Below are positions 1 to 8,519 of a stretch of 64,000 nt of DNA, in pieces. Position numbers and translations under genes: made by a program. Positions within the stretch are counted from its first letter, which is position 1. The number at the start of each line of letters is the position of its first letter. The notes beneath the pieces were generated by a model. It had not been told where the DNA came from. It did not search any database and was given only the letters and a program-made list of their open reading frames with translations. This stretch comes from Streptomyces sannanensis. GTDB taxonomy: Bacteria; Actinomycetota; Actinomycetes; Streptomycetales; Streptomycetaceae. The stretch covers positions 3,162,001 through 3,226,000 of the forward strand of contig NZ_BAAAYL010000001.1 of assembly GCF_039536205.1 (NCBI RefSeq), in the 5' to 3' direction.

Positions 1-1
1 C

Positions 2-319
2 CTGCTCATCTTCGGCCTGGCCCGCACCGGTCACGCCCGCTACGCACCCGTGGCCGTGGCCTCTTACATCGGCGCCGCGTACTGGTTCACGTCGTCCACC
101 TCGTTCGCGAACCCCGCCGTCACCATCGGCCGGGCCTTCACCGACACGTTCGCCGGAATCGCCCCCAGCTCCCTCGGCCCGTTCGTCGCGGCCCAACTGA
201 TGGGCGCCGCGCTGGGACTGGGCCTGGTCGTCGCCGTCTTCGGACGCCCGGCACCCGCACCCGCCGTCCCCGCCGGCCGCCAGGGCGAACCCGAACTCAC
301 CGCCCCCACACTCCCCTGA
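2..319 (+). CDS. MIP/aquaporin family channel, C-terminal part
   Basis: Only the last 105 codons are in the window. The frame is open from base 2 to the TGA at 317-319. It shows the second NPA signature of aquaporins, SFANPAVTIGRAF, between two hydrophobic stretches, so this is the last pore half-helix and final membrane segments of a water/glycerol channel. The tail is proline-rich and ends in PTLP. It lies 30 bp upstream of an ArsC-type arsenate reductase. Aquaglyceroporins are known partners of ars genes, where they conduct arsenite, so an arsenic role is inferred from context. The first NPA box cannot be seen. Confidence 0.85.
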   Translation: MLIFGLARTGHARYAPVAVASYIGAAYWFTSSTSFANPAVTIGRAFTDTFAGIAPSSLGPFVAAQLMGAALGLGLVVAVFGRPAPAPAVPAGRQGEPELTAPTLP

Positions 320-349
320 CCCGCCCCTCCGCCAGAAAGCGCACCCGCC

Positions 350-772
350 ATGAACACCCCTGCCGAACAGCCGTCCGTGCTCTTCGTCTGTGTCCACAAC
401 GCCGGGCGCTCCCAGATGGCCGCCGCGTTCCTCACCCACCTCGCGGGCGACCGCGCCCAGGTGCGCTCCGCCGGATCGGCGCCCGCCGCGACGGTCAACC
501 CGGCCGTCGTCGAAGCCATGGCAGAGATCGGCATCGACGTCTCGGCCGAGGTCCCCAAGGTGCTCACCGTCGAAGCCGTGCAAGCCTCCGACGTCGTCAT
601 CACGATGGGCTGCGGCGACACCTGCCCCGTCTTCCCCGGAAAGCGGTACCTCGACTGGGAGCTCCAGGACCCGGCCGGGCAGGGCGTCGACGCCGTACGG
701 CCCATCCGCGACGAGATTGAAAAGCGTATCCGCGGCCTGATCGACGAGATCGCCCCGACGGCCGGAGCATGA
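350..772 (+). CDS. arsC: arsenate reductase, low-molecular-weight phosphatase type
   Basis: A cytoplasmic 140-residue protein of the LMW tyrosine-phosphatase fold that reduces arsenate to arsenite. The P-loop is CVHNAGRS, with nucleophile Cys14 and Arg20 (C-x5-R). Cys88 and Cys92 in MGCGDTCPV fit the resolving cysteines of the thioredoxin- or mycothiol-linked class, and LDWELQDP holds the acid Asp. Length is normal. It follows the aquaporin by 30 bp, and its stop overlaps the next start (ATGA), so an arsenic operon is likely. Which thiol system recycles it cannot be read from the sequence. Confidence 0.92.
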   Translation: MNTPAEQPSVLFVCVHNAGRSQMAAAFLTHLAGDRAQVRSAGSAPAATVNPAVVEAMAEIGIDVSAEVPKVLTVEAVQASDVVITMGCGDTCPVFPGKRYLDWELQDPAGQGVDAVRPIRDEIEKRIRGLIDEIAPTAGA

Positions 773-1301
773 GTGTCCCGCCCGGCGTGCGCATCACGGC
801 CATGGGCCCCGAGCACGCCGCCGAGGTCCTGACGATCTACCAACTCGGCATCGACGAAGGAAACGCACCTTCGAGACGACCGCACCCACCTGGGAACACT
901 TCGACGCCACCAAGCTGCCAGACCACCGACACATCGCCCTTGACGACTCCGGCAGAGTGCTCGGCTGGCTCGCCGCGGTGCCGGTGTCGGACCGGTGCGT
1001 GTATGCGGGGGTGGTCGAGCACTCGGTGTACGTCCACCCCAACGCCCGCGGCAGAGGAGTCGGCGCGGCCCTCCTCGACGCCCTGATCAGGTCCACCGAA
1101 CTGGCTGGCATCTGGACCATTCAGTCAGGCGTCTTCCCGGAGAACGCCGGCAGTCTCGCGCTGCACCAACGGATGGGCTTCCGGATCATCGGGACCCGCG
1201 AACGCATCGGCCAGCATCACGGCGTATGGCGAGACGTCGTACTGATCGAGCGTCGGAGTTCTTGCTGCGGCATAGAGAGGGGCCCCTCAGAGTCGCGCTG
1301 A
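769..1301 (+). pseudogene. arsN-type GNAT acetyltransferase, frameshifted
   Basis: This resembles the phosphinothricin-acetyltransferase-like ArsN family found in actinobacterial ars operons. The frame from 769 encodes an N-terminus up to IYQLGIDEGNA. From about 867 the rest continues in another frame: TFETTAPTWEHFDATKL, then VYVHPNARGRGVGAALLDAL (acetyl-CoA loop R-G-x-G-V-G) and FPENAGSLALHQRMGF. A single missing base near 865-867 explains the break. The last residues (CCGIERGPSESR) do not look native and run into an integrase remnant, so the 3' end is also disturbed. It could be a sequencing error, but the neighbouring recombinase is truncated too, which favours real decay. Confidence 0.8.
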
Positions 1302-1814
1302 CTGAGCCGCAGCAAGCCCGTCTTCGCTCCGCCGAAGGGCGGCAAACTCCGGGACGTCCCGCTGCCCGGTCCAGTCGCTGACGCCCTCCGGGCACACATG
1401 AAACGGTTCCCGCCGGTCGAGATCACCTTGCCGTGGAAGGTCGCGGATGGACCTCCGGTGACCAAGCGGCTGATCTTCACCGGACCGCGCGGTGGGCACG
1501 TCTGGCGTACGTCGCTCAACGAGGAGGCGTGGAAGCGGGCTCTCGCTTCGGCGGAAGTGATCCCCGAGCGGAAGGTGGGCGAGGCCTACGACGAGTCGCG
1601 CAAGAACGGTATGCACGCCCTGAGGCACTTCTACGCCTCGGTGCTCCTGGACGCGGGCGAGAACATCAAGGCCCTCGCCGAGTACCTCGGCCACTCGGAT
1701 CCCGGCCTGACGCTTCGCGTGTATGCCCATCTCATGCCGTCGAGCCAGGAGCGTACGCGGAAGGCCGTGGCCGCTGTCTTCGGCACGGCCCAGTCCGGCC
1801 CGTCTGGCAGCTGA
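1302..1814 (+). pseudogene. truncated tyrosine recombinase (phage/ICE integrase C-terminus)
   Basis: The frame is open directly after the previous stop, without a start codon, reading SKPVFAPPKGGKLRDVPLP and on to the TGA at 1812-1814. It matches the catalytic domain of actinophage and integrative-element integrases. HALRHFYASVLLD carries the His-x-x-Arg box, and YLGHSDPGLTLRVYAH carries the later His and the Tyr nucleophile. The core-binding domain and first catalytic Arg are missing. An internal ATG at 1398 would give only 138 residues. It most likely marks the scar of an integrated element whose left part lies outside the window. It probably cannot recombine. Confidence 0.85.
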
Positions 1815-1832
1815 CGGCCCAGAGCCAGAGGA

Positions 1833-1871
1833 AAGCCCCCTCCCAGCGGAGAAACCGCAGGTAGGGGGCTT
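1833..1871 (-). terminator. hairpin downstream of gpmA
   Basis: AAGCCCCCT (1833-1841) pairs with AGGGGGCTT (1863-1871). A CAGCGG/CCGC inner pairing tightens the loop. On the minus strand the stem is followed by TTTCC. It starts 12 bp past the gpmA stop and also lies after the integrase remnant, so it may work in both directions. Confidence 0.65.
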
Positions 1872-1883
1872 ACTCGTGGGCGA

Positions 1884-2645
1884 TTACTTCTTCTTGCCCT
1901 GGTTCTTGACGGCCTCGATGGCGGCCGCCGCGGCCTCCGGGTCGAGGTAGGTGCCGCCCGGGGTGAGGGGGCGGAAGTCGGCGTCGAGCTCGTAGTAGAG
2001 CGGGATGCCGGTGGGGATGTTCAGGCCCGTGATGTCCGCGTCGGAGATGCGGTCGAGGTGCTTGACCAGCGCGCGCAGGCTGTTGCCGTGGGCCGCGATC
2101 AGGACGGTGTGGCCGTCGAGCAGGTCGGGGACGACCGAGTCGTACCAGTACGGCAGCATGCGCTGGACGACGTCCTTGAGGCACTCGGTGCGCGGACGCA
2201 GCTCGTTCGGGATGGAGGCGTAGCGCGGGTCGTCGCTCTGCGAGAACTCGGTGCCGTCCTCGAGGGCCGGCGGCGGGGTGTCGTACGAGCGGCGCCACTG
2301 CATGAACTGCTCCTCGCCGAACTCGGCGAGGGTCTGCGCCTTGTCCTTGCCCTGGAGCGCACCGTAGTGGCGCTCGTTCAGGCGCCAGGAGCGGTGGACC
2401 GGGATCCAGTGGCGGTCGGCGGCCTCGAGGGCGAGCTGCGCGGTGCGGATGGCGCGCTTCTGCAGGGAGGTGTGCAGCACGTCGGGGAGCAGGCCGGCGT
2501 CCTTGAGCAGCTCACCGCCGCGGACTGCCTCCTTCTCGCCCTTCTCGGTGAGGTTGACGTCCACCCAGCCGGTGAACAGGTTCTTCGCGTTCCATTCGCT
2601 CTCGCCGTGGCGGAGGAGGATCAGCTTGTACGGTGCGTCGGCCAT
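1884..2645 (-). CDS. gpmA: 2,3-bisphosphoglycerate-dependent phosphoglycerate mutase
   Basis: A glycolytic and gluconeogenic enzyme interconverting 3- and 2-phosphoglycerate in the cytoplasm. It has 253 residues, the normal length. The phospho-acceptor motif [10 protein letters not shown] (His13) is near the start, and the second catalytic His lies in AAHGNSLR (about His186). The frame is open further upstream, but family members begin at MADAPYK, so the ATG at 2645 was chosen. A terminator follows directly, suggesting a single-gene unit. In actinobacteria gpmA sits near mshA and a ybjN gene, as here, supporting vertical inheritance. Confidence 0.95.
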   Translation of the reverse strand: MADAPYKLILLRHGESEWNAKNLFTGWVDVNLTEKGEKEAVRGGELLKDAGLLPDVLHTSLQKRAIRTAQLALEAADRHWIPVHRSWRLNERHYGALQGKDKAQTLAEFGEEQFMQWRRSYDTPPPALEDGTEFSQSDDPRYASIPNELRPRTECLKDVVQRMLPYWYDSVVPDLLDGHTVLIAAHGNSLRALVKHLDRISDADITGLNIPTGIPLYYELDADFRPLTPGGTYLDPEAAAAAIEAVKNQGKKK

Positions 2646-2717
2646 GCGTACGAGGTTAATCGACGGCGAATGCTTGACGATCCCCGTCAATTCATTGGCG
2701 CCCCGCAGGAACGCGTG

Positions 2718-2760
2718 CGTAAGTTACGTATGCTGCCAGAGGTACTTACATACGCAGGGG
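2718..2760 (+). promoter_or_regulatory. AT-richer promoter/operator region of the MFS gene
   Basis: CGTAAGTTACG (2718-2728) is an 11-bp palindrome, and a related element, TACTTACATACG, follows at about 2743-2754. The patch is unusually AT-rich and lies just before the GGGGG ribosome site of the exporter. It could be a repressor site for the efflux gene, but no regulator gene lies next to it. Confidence 0.35.
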
Positions 2761-2769
2761 GCTTCCCGC

Positions 2770-4059
2770 ATGTCCATCGACTCGCTCAGACGATCAGCAC
2801 GCGCGACCGTCTCCGGCCTCCCCGGTGGCTTCTGGTGGCTCTGGCTCTCGACTCTCGTCAACCGCACCGGCGCTTTCGTCCTCACCTTCCTCTCCCTCTA
2901 TCTGACCCAGGAGCTCGGCTACTCGGCCTGGTACGCCGGTCTCGTCGTCGCCCTGCACGGTCTCGGCGGCGTCGCGGGATCGCCGCTCGGCGGCATGCTC
3001 ACCGACCGGTGGGGCCGGCGGCCCACGATGGTCGCCATGCACCTGTCGGGTGCGGTCTGCGCCGCCGCGCTCGCGCTCGTGACGAGCGCCTGGGGTATCG
3101 CCGTCGTCGTGCTGCTGATGGGCGTGGCCATGCAGGCGGTCCGGCCGTCGATCAACGCCACCATCGCCGACATGGTCCCGCAGCCCGACCTGCGCCGGGC
3201 GTACGCGCTGAACTACTGGGCCCTCAACCTCGGTTTCGCCATCGCCGCGATGGGCGGCGGCGCCGCGATCGTCCTGGGTTACCGCACTCTGTTCGTCGTC
3301 GACGCGGTCGCCACCGCCCTCTGCGCCCTGATCGTCTTCCTGCGGCTGCCGGAGACCCGGCCCGAGACGCCGCGCGACACGGCGGGCAACGCCGTCGAGG
3401 AGCAGCGGGTCAGCGTCCTGGACGTGCTGCGGGACGCCCCCTTCCGCACGCTGGTCCTGCTGAACCTGCTGGTCTGCCTGGTCTTCACCGCCCCGTGGGT
3501 CGGTCTGCCGCTCACCATGGTGGAGGAGGGCCTGCCCCCGTCCTCGTACGGCATGGTCATCGCCGTCAACGGTGTGGTGATCGTCGCCTTCCAGCTCCTG
3601 GTCAACAAGATCACCGACAAGCGCTCGCCGGTCATGCTGCTCACCGTCTCCTCGCTGCTCTTCGCGGCCGGCACGGGAGCGACCGCGCTCGCCGGGACGC
3701 CGGTGGCGTTCGCGGCGACCGTGGTGGTGTGGACGATCGGCGAGATGGTGCACGTTCCGACGAACGCCGCCGCCACCGCCCGGCTCGCCCCCGAGCACGC
3801 GCGCGGCCGCTACCAGGGTGTGATGGGCATGTCCTGGGCGGTGGCCGGTTTCGTCGCGCCGATCCTGGCGGGCTGGGTGGTGGACGGACCGGGGTCCGAC
3901 GTCCTGTGGCTGGCGTGCGCGGTGATCGGCGGCGCGGCGGCGGTGGGCTACGCGACGCGGCTGCGCCGGGCACTGGCCGAGGAACCCGCGGCGGGCGGCG
4001 CGGCGGCCGGGGCCGGAGCCACGGGCGAGGCCGAGACCACTGCCTCCGTCGGCTCCTGA
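2770..4059 (+). CDS. MFS family transporter, probable drug exporter
   Basis: A 429-residue inner-membrane protein with about twelve hydrophobic segments. After the second segment comes GGMLTDRWGRRPTM, the MFS motif A (D-R-x-G-R-R) of proton-driven antiporters. The ATG at 2770 has a GGGGG stretch 7-11 bases upstream and begins MSIDSLRR; the longer open frame upstream overlaps gpmA antisense and is not used. The C-terminus is Ala/Gly-rich and cytoplasmic. The gene is divergent from gpmA. Substrate is unknown; the overall layout fits multidrug exporters. Confidence 0.88.
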   Translation: MSIDSLRRSARATVSGLPGGFWWLWLSTLVNRTGAFVLTFLSLYLTQELGYSAWYAGLVVALHGLGGVAGSPLGGMLTDRWGRRPTMVAMHLSGAVCAAALALVTSAWGIAVVVLLMGVAMQAVRPSINATIADMVPQPDLRRAYALNYWALNLGFAIAAMGGGAAIVLGYRTLFVVDAVATALCALIVFLRLPETRPETPRDTAGNAVEEQRVSVLDVLRDAPFRTLVLLNLLVCLVFTAPWVGLPLTMVEEGLPPSSYGMVIAVNGVVIVAFQLLVNKITDKRSPVMLLTVSSLLFAAGTGATALAGTPVAFAATVVVWTIGEMVHVPTNAAATARLAPEHARGRYQGVMGMSWAVAGFVAPILAGWVVDGPGSDVLWLACAVIGGAAAVGYATRLRRALAEEPAAGGAAAGAGATGEAETTASVGS

Positions 4060-4089
4060 CTCGGCGCGCGGATCCCGCGCCGCGGCCCG

Positions 4090-4584
4090 TCAGCCCGGCG
4101 TGCCGCCGGTCAGGCGGGTGAACGCCTCCAGGTTGCGCGTGGACTCGCCGCGTGCGACGCGCCACTCGTACTCCTTGCGGATCGCGCCGGCGAAGCCCAG
4201 TTCCAGCAGCGTGTTGAAGCTGCCGTCCGCGGCCTCCAGCACGCTGCCCAGGATCCGGTCCAGCTCCTGCGGCGTCACCACGGACAGCGGGAGCTTGCCG
4301 ACGAGATAGATGTCGCCGAGCGGGTCGACGGCGTAGCTCACGCCGTACAGCTTCAGGTTGCGCTCGAGCAGCCAGCGGTGGACGCCCGCCTCGTTCTCGT
4401 CGGGGTGGCGGATCACGAAGGCGTTGACGGACAGCGAGTGCCGGCCGACGAGCAGTGAGCAGGTCGTGGTGAGCTTCCGGGTGCCGGGCAGCTTGACGAC
4501 GTACGAGCCGGGCTCGGGGGATTCCCACTCGAGCTCGGCGTCATCGAGTGTCCGCTCGATCACCTGCCGTACGTCATCAGCCAT
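4090..4584 (-). CDS. YbjN domain-containing protein
   Basis: A 164-residue soluble protein of the YbjN / type III secretion chaperone-like fold. The motif [18 protein letters not shown] and the following [16 protein letters not shown] strand pair are typical. The start at 4584 (MADDVRQ) is preferred over the one ten codons upstream. It overlaps the 3' end of mshA by 8 bp, so the two are co-transcribed. The same mshA-ybjN-gpmA order is known from mycobacteria. A TACGCT hexamer six bases before the ATG may give an extra leaderless transcript. Its biochemical role is unknown. Confidence 0.88.
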   Translation of the reverse strand: MADDVRQVIERTLDDAELEWESPEPGSYVVKLPGTRKLTTTCSLLVGRHSLSVNAFVIRHPDENEAGVHRWLLERNLKLYGVSYAVDPLGDIYLVGKLPLSVVTPQELDRILGSVLEAADGSFNTLLELGFAGAIRKEYEWRVARGESTRNLEAFTRLTGGTPG

Positions 4585-5929
4585 GGTGGGAGCGTACGCG
4601 ACGGCGGTACTCATGCATCGCGGCCGTGTAGACGTCCGCCGTCGCGGACGCCGCGGTGCCCCAGCCGAAGCCCTGGGCGTGCCGCGCCGCCGCGGCGCCC
4701 ATACGGTCCACCAGGCCCGGCTCGTCGACGAAGCGGCGCAGCGCGCGGGCGTAGTCGGCGGGGTCGTGCCCGGCGACGAGGTAGCCGCTGACCCCGTCCC
4801 GTACGGCGACGGGAAGTCCGCCCACCGCCGCGGCGACGACGGGCGTGCCGGTGGCCTGGGCCTCGATGGCGACGAGACCGAAGGATTCGCTGTACGAGGG
4901 CATGACCAGCACGGACGCGGCGCGGAACCAGTCCGCGAGCTTGTCCTGGCCGACCGGCGGGTGGAAGCGGATGACGTCCGCTATGCCGAGCCCGGCGGCG
5001 AGTTTGTGCAGGCCTTCCGGTTTGGCGAGGCCGCTTCCGCTGGGACCGCCCACGACGGGGACGACGAGGCGGGAGCGCAGCGAGGGGTCCTGGTCCAGCA
5101 GCACGGCGACGGCGTGCAGCAGGACGTCCGGGGCCTTCAGGGGCTGGATGCGGCCGGCGAAGAGGGGGACGAACGCGTCCTGCGGCAGCCCGAGCCGGTC
5201 CCGGGCCTCGGCGCGGCCGTCGGCGACGCTGAAGCGTTCGAGGTTGACGCCGGGGTGGACGACGGCGACCCGGCCGGGGTCGGCGTCGTAGTGGCGGATG
5301 AGCTCGTCGGCCTCTTCGGCGGTGTTGGCGATGAGCCGGTCGGCGGCGCGTACGATCTGCTGCTCGCCGATGACGCGGGCGGCCGGTTCGGGGGTGTCGC
5401 CCTGGGCGAGAGCGGCGTTCTTGACCTTGGCCATGGTGTGCATGGCGTGGACGAGCGGGACGCGCCACCGTTCGGCGGCGAGCCAGCCGACCTGGCCGGA
5501 GAGCCAGTAGTGGGAGTGGACCAGGTCGTAGTGGCCCGGCCGGTGGCCGGCCCAGGCCTGTGTGACGCCGTGGGTGAAGGCGCACAGCTGGGCGGGCAGG
5601 TCCTCCTTGTTGAGGCCTTCGTACGGTCCGGCGTCGACGTGCCGCACCAGGACGCCGGGCGCGAGTTCGACGACGGGAGGCAGTCCGCCGGCAGTGGCCC
5701 GGGTGAAGATCTCGACCTCGATGTTGATCGCGGCGAGGCGCTTGGCGAGTTCCACGATGTAGACGTTCATACCGCCCGCGTCGCCGGTGCCCGGCTGGTG
5801 CAGCGGAGAGGTGTGCACGCTGAGCATGGCCACCCGGCGGGGCCTGCGGTGGCTGCCGGGGAATTTCAGGCGGGGCGGTACGGACAGGGCGGAGCGGCGG
5901 CCGCCGAGCCGTGTCACGTGGTGGGTCAC
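4577..5929 (-). CDS. mshA: D-inositol-3-phosphate glycosyltransferase (mycothiol step 1)
   Basis: A GT4-family GT-B enzyme that transfers GlcNAc from UDP-GlcNAc to 1L-myo-inositol-1-phosphate, the first step of mycothiol synthesis. It has 450 residues. Its N-terminal motif is [20 protein letters not shown], and [14 protein letters not shown] binds the acceptor. The nucleotide-sugar signature is [18 protein letters not shown], with the conserved E-x7-E. The long frame could start in the upstream tandem repeats, but a GTG at 5929 follows GAGGAGG by nine bases and gives the family N-terminus ([10 protein letters not shown]). ybjN overlaps its end. The last pathway gene, mshD, is 33 kb away. Confidence 0.95.
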   Translation of the reverse strand: MTHHVTRLGGRRSALSVPPRLKFPGSHRRPRRVAMLSVHTSPLHQPGTGDAGGMNVYIVELAKRLAAINIEVEIFTRATAGGLPPVVELAPGVLVRHVDAGPYEGLNKEDLPAQLCAFTHGVTQAWAGHRPGHYDLVHSHYWLSGQVGWLAAERWRVPLVHAMHTMAKVKNAALAQGDTPEPAARVIGEQQIVRAADRLIANTAEEADELIRHYDADPGRVAVVHPGVNLERFSVADGRAEARDRLGLPQDAFVPLFAGRIQPLKAPDVLLHAVAVLLDQDPSLRSRLVVPVVGGPSGSGLAKPEGLHKLAAGLGIADVIRFHPPVGQDKLADWFRAASVLVMPSYSESFGLVAIEAQATGTPVVAAAVGGLPVAVRDGVSGYLVAGHDPADYARALRRFVDEPGLVDRMGAAAARHAQGFGWGTAASATADVYTAAMHEYRRRVRSHHG

Positions 5930-6037
5930 GTGGTCGGTCCTCCTCGCTCGGGGCATGGCACTGGGGCGCACAGCGCCCTCCAGAGGTACCAACCGCCGGA
6001 GCCCTCCTCCGCATTTCCGCTTTGCCAAATCGTTGCC

Positions 6038-6160
6038 CATGGAGGTCCCCCGCTCATGGGGGTCCCCCGCTTTGGGGCTCCCCCTGCTCATGGGGTCCCC
6101 CCTGCTCATGGGGTCCCCCCTGCTCATGGGGGTCCCCCCTGCTCATGGGGGTCCCCCCTG
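6038..6160. repeat. tandem repeat of a CTGCTCATGGGGGTCCCCCC-like unit
   Basis: Between mshA and the methyltransferase gene about six imperfect 19-20 bp units run head to tail, each with a TGCTCATG core and a GGGG(G)TCCCCC palindrome. The first units (6038-6085) are degenerate; the last ones are nearly identical. The unit resembles palindromic intergenic repeats common in Streptomyces. It creates a false N-terminal extension of the mshA frame (repeats of MSRGDP). Confidence 0.9.
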
Positions 6161-6170
6161 CTCGAGCGAA

Positions 6171-6270
6171 GCCGAGAGCTCGGGGGAGAAGCCGAGAGCT
6201 CGGGGGAGAAGCCGAGAGCTCGGGGGAGAAGCCGAGAGCTCGGGGGAGAAGCCGAGAGCTTGGGGGAGGG
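6171..6270. repeat. five 20-bp tandem repeats, GCCGAGAGCTCGGGGGAGAA
   Basis: Four perfect units begin at 6171, 6191, 6211 and 6231. The fifth, at 6251, is degenerate (AGCTTGGGGGAGGG). Each unit contains the palindrome GAGAGCTC plus a purine run. The array ends only 17 bp before the methyltransferase start, so copy-number change could alter its promoter. It directly follows the 6038-6160 array. Confidence 0.95.
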
Positions 6271-6275
6271 CCGCA

Positions 6276-6288
6276 TACGCTCGACTCA
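6276..6288 (+). promoter_or_regulatory. probable leaderless -10 element of the methyltransferase gene
   Basis: TACGCT at 6276-6281 ends six bases before the ATG at 6288, and no ribosome-binding site lies at a usable distance. This spacing is the usual sign of a leaderless transcript in actinobacteria. Confidence 0.45.
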
Positions 6289-7085
6289 TGTCCGCATCCC
6301 AGAAACGCCCGGTGGGGACCGTCACCCGCGGAACCACCAACCCCAACCGGCTGCGCCGGATGGACCGCTGGATCGCCGCCGTCCACGGTGCGGCGCTGCG
6401 CCGCAGCCATGACCCGGTAGCGGTGGACCTGGGGTACGGGGCGGCGCCCTGGACGGCCGTCGAGCTGATGGAGCGGCTGCGTACGTTCGCGCCCGCGGTG
6501 CATGTCGTCGGCATCGAGATCGACCCCGCGCGGGTCGCGGCGGCCAAGCCGTACGAGCGCGAGGGGCTGCGCTTCGCGCACGGCGGCTTCGAGGTGCCGC
6601 TGGACGGCCGGCGTCCCGCGCTGATCCGGGCGGCGAATGTGCTGCGGCAGTACGACGAGGCAGAGGTCGCCGCGGTCTGGCAGCGGCTGTGCGCGCGGCT
6701 GGCGCCCGGGGGCCTGCTGGTCGAGGGGACCTGCGACGAGATCGGGCGCCGGCATGTCTGGGTCGCGCTGGGCCCGGAGGGTCCGCGGACCGTCACCTTC
6801 GCCACCCGGCTGGGCTCCCTGGAGCGGCCGTCCGATCTGGCGGAGCGGCTGCCGAAGGCACTGATCCACCGCAATGTTCCGGGCGAGCCCGTGCACGCGT
6901 TCCTGCGGGACTTCGACCGGGCGTGGGCGGCGGCCGCTCCGTACGCGTCGCTGAGCGCCCGGCAGCGGTGGATCAGGACGGCGAGGGCCCTGGCTGTGGA
7001 CTGGCCGCTGACGGACGGGGTCCGGCGGTGGCGGCAGGGCGAGATCACGGTGGAGTGGGCGGCGCTGGCGCCCCGCGCGGGCTGA
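6288..7085 (+). CDS. class I SAM-dependent methyltransferase-like protein
   Basis: A 265-residue cytoplasmic protein. VAVDLGYGAAPWTAVEL near residue 45 is the SAM-binding motif I, and VVGIEIDPARV provides the acidic residue after strand 2. RAANVLRQY and LAPGGLLVEGTCDE fit motifs IV and VI. The ATG at 6288 was chosen because the upstream open frame is only translated repeat. Substrate is unknown. It is divergent from mshA across the two tandem-repeat arrays. Family membership is clear from motif I; what is methylated is not. Confidence 0.85.
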   Translation: MSASQKRPVGTVTRGTTNPNRLRRMDRWIAAVHGAALRRSHDPVAVDLGYGAAPWTAVELMERLRTFAPAVHVVGIEIDPARVAAAKPYEREGLRFAHGGFEVPLDGRRPALIRAANVLRQYDEAEVAAVWQRLCARLAPGGLLVEGTCDEIGRRHVWVALGPEGPRTVTFATRLGSLERPSDLAERLPKALIHRNVPGEPVHAFLRDFDRAWAAAAPYASLSARQRWIRTARALAVDWPLTDGVRRWRQGEITVEWAALAPRAG

Positions 7086-7309
7086 CGGGCACGCCCGGGA
7101 ACGACTGTCGCCCGTCGCACGTCCCACTCAAGGGCGGCCGGGGACGGCGGGTGTGTCCGGGGGCGGCGACCCGTGAAGTTCCCCCGGGTAACGCCTGCCT
7201 CTGTCGTTTTCGCGCGAGCCATGGCACGATCGGCCCGTCGCCGTAAAGTTACTGACGGTTAATCAACTATCCGCTGCTCGTCGAGTCGCACACAGTCGGG
7301 GGGACTGAA

Positions 7310-8362
7310 GTGAACGGACGCCGTCTGGCCACCGCGATCACACTGGTCTGCGCACTGACCGTACTGGCGTCACCTGCCCAGTCGTACGCCGCGCCGAAGC
7401 CGGATCCGAAGCCGCCCGTGAGTTCCAAGGCCCTCGAGGACGTGCGCAAGCAGATCGACGATCTCTACCACCAGGCCGCGGTCGCCACGGACGCCTACAA
7501 CCTCGCCGAGGAGCAGACCGAGAAGCAGTCGGCCGAGCTCACCAGGCTGGCCCGGGAGGTCATGGAGGGCCAGGAGCGGATCGACCGGCTCAAGGAACAG
7601 ATGGGCGCCACCGCCCGCGCCCAGTACCGCACCGGCGGCCTGCCGCCCGGCACGCAGCTCATGCTCAGCGGCGACCCGGGCAGCTTCCTGGACGGGGCGA
7701 CCCTCTTCCGGCACGGCCAGCAGGCGACCAAGGGCCTCCTCAGCGAATTGACCAGGGCCCAGGAGGACTTGACGACCTACTCCGCCGACGCGAGCACGCA
7801 CCTGCAGCAGCTGGAAGCCAACCGCGCGGCGAAGGACAAGGCGAAGAAGGAGATCACCCGGCAGATCGCGGCCGCCGAGAAGCTGGAGAGCCGGCTGGAG
7901 AAGGAGGAGCGGGAGCGGCTGCGCAAGCTGGAGGAGGAGGCGCAGCACAAGGCGCAGACGGCCTGGCTGAACTCCGGCGCACTGGCCGGCGTCGGCGGCA
8001 AGGCCACCGCGGGCGGGAAGAAGGCCGTCGCGTACGCCACCGCCCAGATAGGCAAGCCCTATGTGTGGGGAGCCGAGGGACCCGACTCCTTCGACTGCTC
8101 GGGGCTCACCTCCCAGGCCTGGGAGGCAGCCGGCCGCGGCATCCCCCGCACCTCCCAGGAGCAGTGGCGGCGGCTGCCGCACGTGTCCGTCAAGGACATG
8201 CGCCCCGGCGACCTGATCGTCTACTACAAGGACGCCACCCATATCGGCATGTACGTCGGCGGCGGGATGATCGTGCACGCGCCCCGGCCGGGCCGCGACG
8301 TCACGGTCGCGGGCGCGGGCTCGATGCCGATCCTCGGCGTCGTACGCCCCGACGCGGGGTGA
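7310..8362 (+). CDS. secreted NlpC/P60 (C40) cell-wall hydrolase with coiled coil
   Basis: A 350-residue protein with a signal peptide of about 27 residues ending in SYAAP. Residues 40-225 form a long charged coiled coil, like RipA-type hydrolases. The C-terminal NlpC/P60 domain has Cys263 in DSFDCSGL, His311 in ATHIGMYVG and His323 in IVHAP. It should cleave D-iGlu-mesoDAP/LL-DAP peptide bonds in peptidoglycan. The GTG start follows GGGGGACTGAA. The 224-bp upstream region was checked for the c-di-AMP (ydaO) riboswitch known before related genes; no convincing one was seen. Confidence 0.93.
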   Translation: MNGRRLATAITLVCALTVLASPAQSYAAPKPDPKPPVSSKALEDVRKQIDDLYHQAAVATDAYNLAEEQTEKQSAELTRLAREVMEGQERIDRLKEQMGATARAQYRTGGLPPGTQLMLSGDPGSFLDGATLFRHGQQATKGLLSELTRAQEDLTTYSADASTHLQQLEANRAAKDKAKKEITRQIAAAEKLESRLEKEERERLRKLEEEAQHKAQTAWLNSGALAGVGGKATAGGKKAVAYATAQIGKPYVWGAEGPDSFDCSGLTSQAWEAAGRGIPRTSQEQWRRLPHVSVKDMRPGDLIVYYKDATHIGMYVGGGMIVHAPRPGRDVTVAGAGSMPILGVVRPDAG

Positions 8363-8519
8363 CGTCGGCCGGTAGGTGACATTTGTCGCTCCGGGACGGG
8401 TCTCACCCCAGGCTTACGGCATATGCCCCTGGCCCTTTGACATTCGTCATTCCTTTTCGGCGTCGGCTACCGCTATGGTTCCCTGCGCACCCTCGGGGGG
8501 AGGGAAGGAAACCGAACCG

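Noticed and set aside
2058..4121. 687-codon open frame on the + strand over gpmA and the MFS gene
   Set aside because: It is a high-GC shadow frame; both real genes have clear families in other frames.
5930..6127. N-terminal extension of mshA starting with repeated MSRGDP
   Set aside because: It is translation of the intergenic tandem repeat. A GTG with a strong ribosome site at 5929 gives the family N-terminus.
7086..7309. c-di-AMP (ydaO) riboswitch before the NlpC/P60 gene
   Set aside because: Such riboswitches precede related genes, but the conserved core segments could not be found here.
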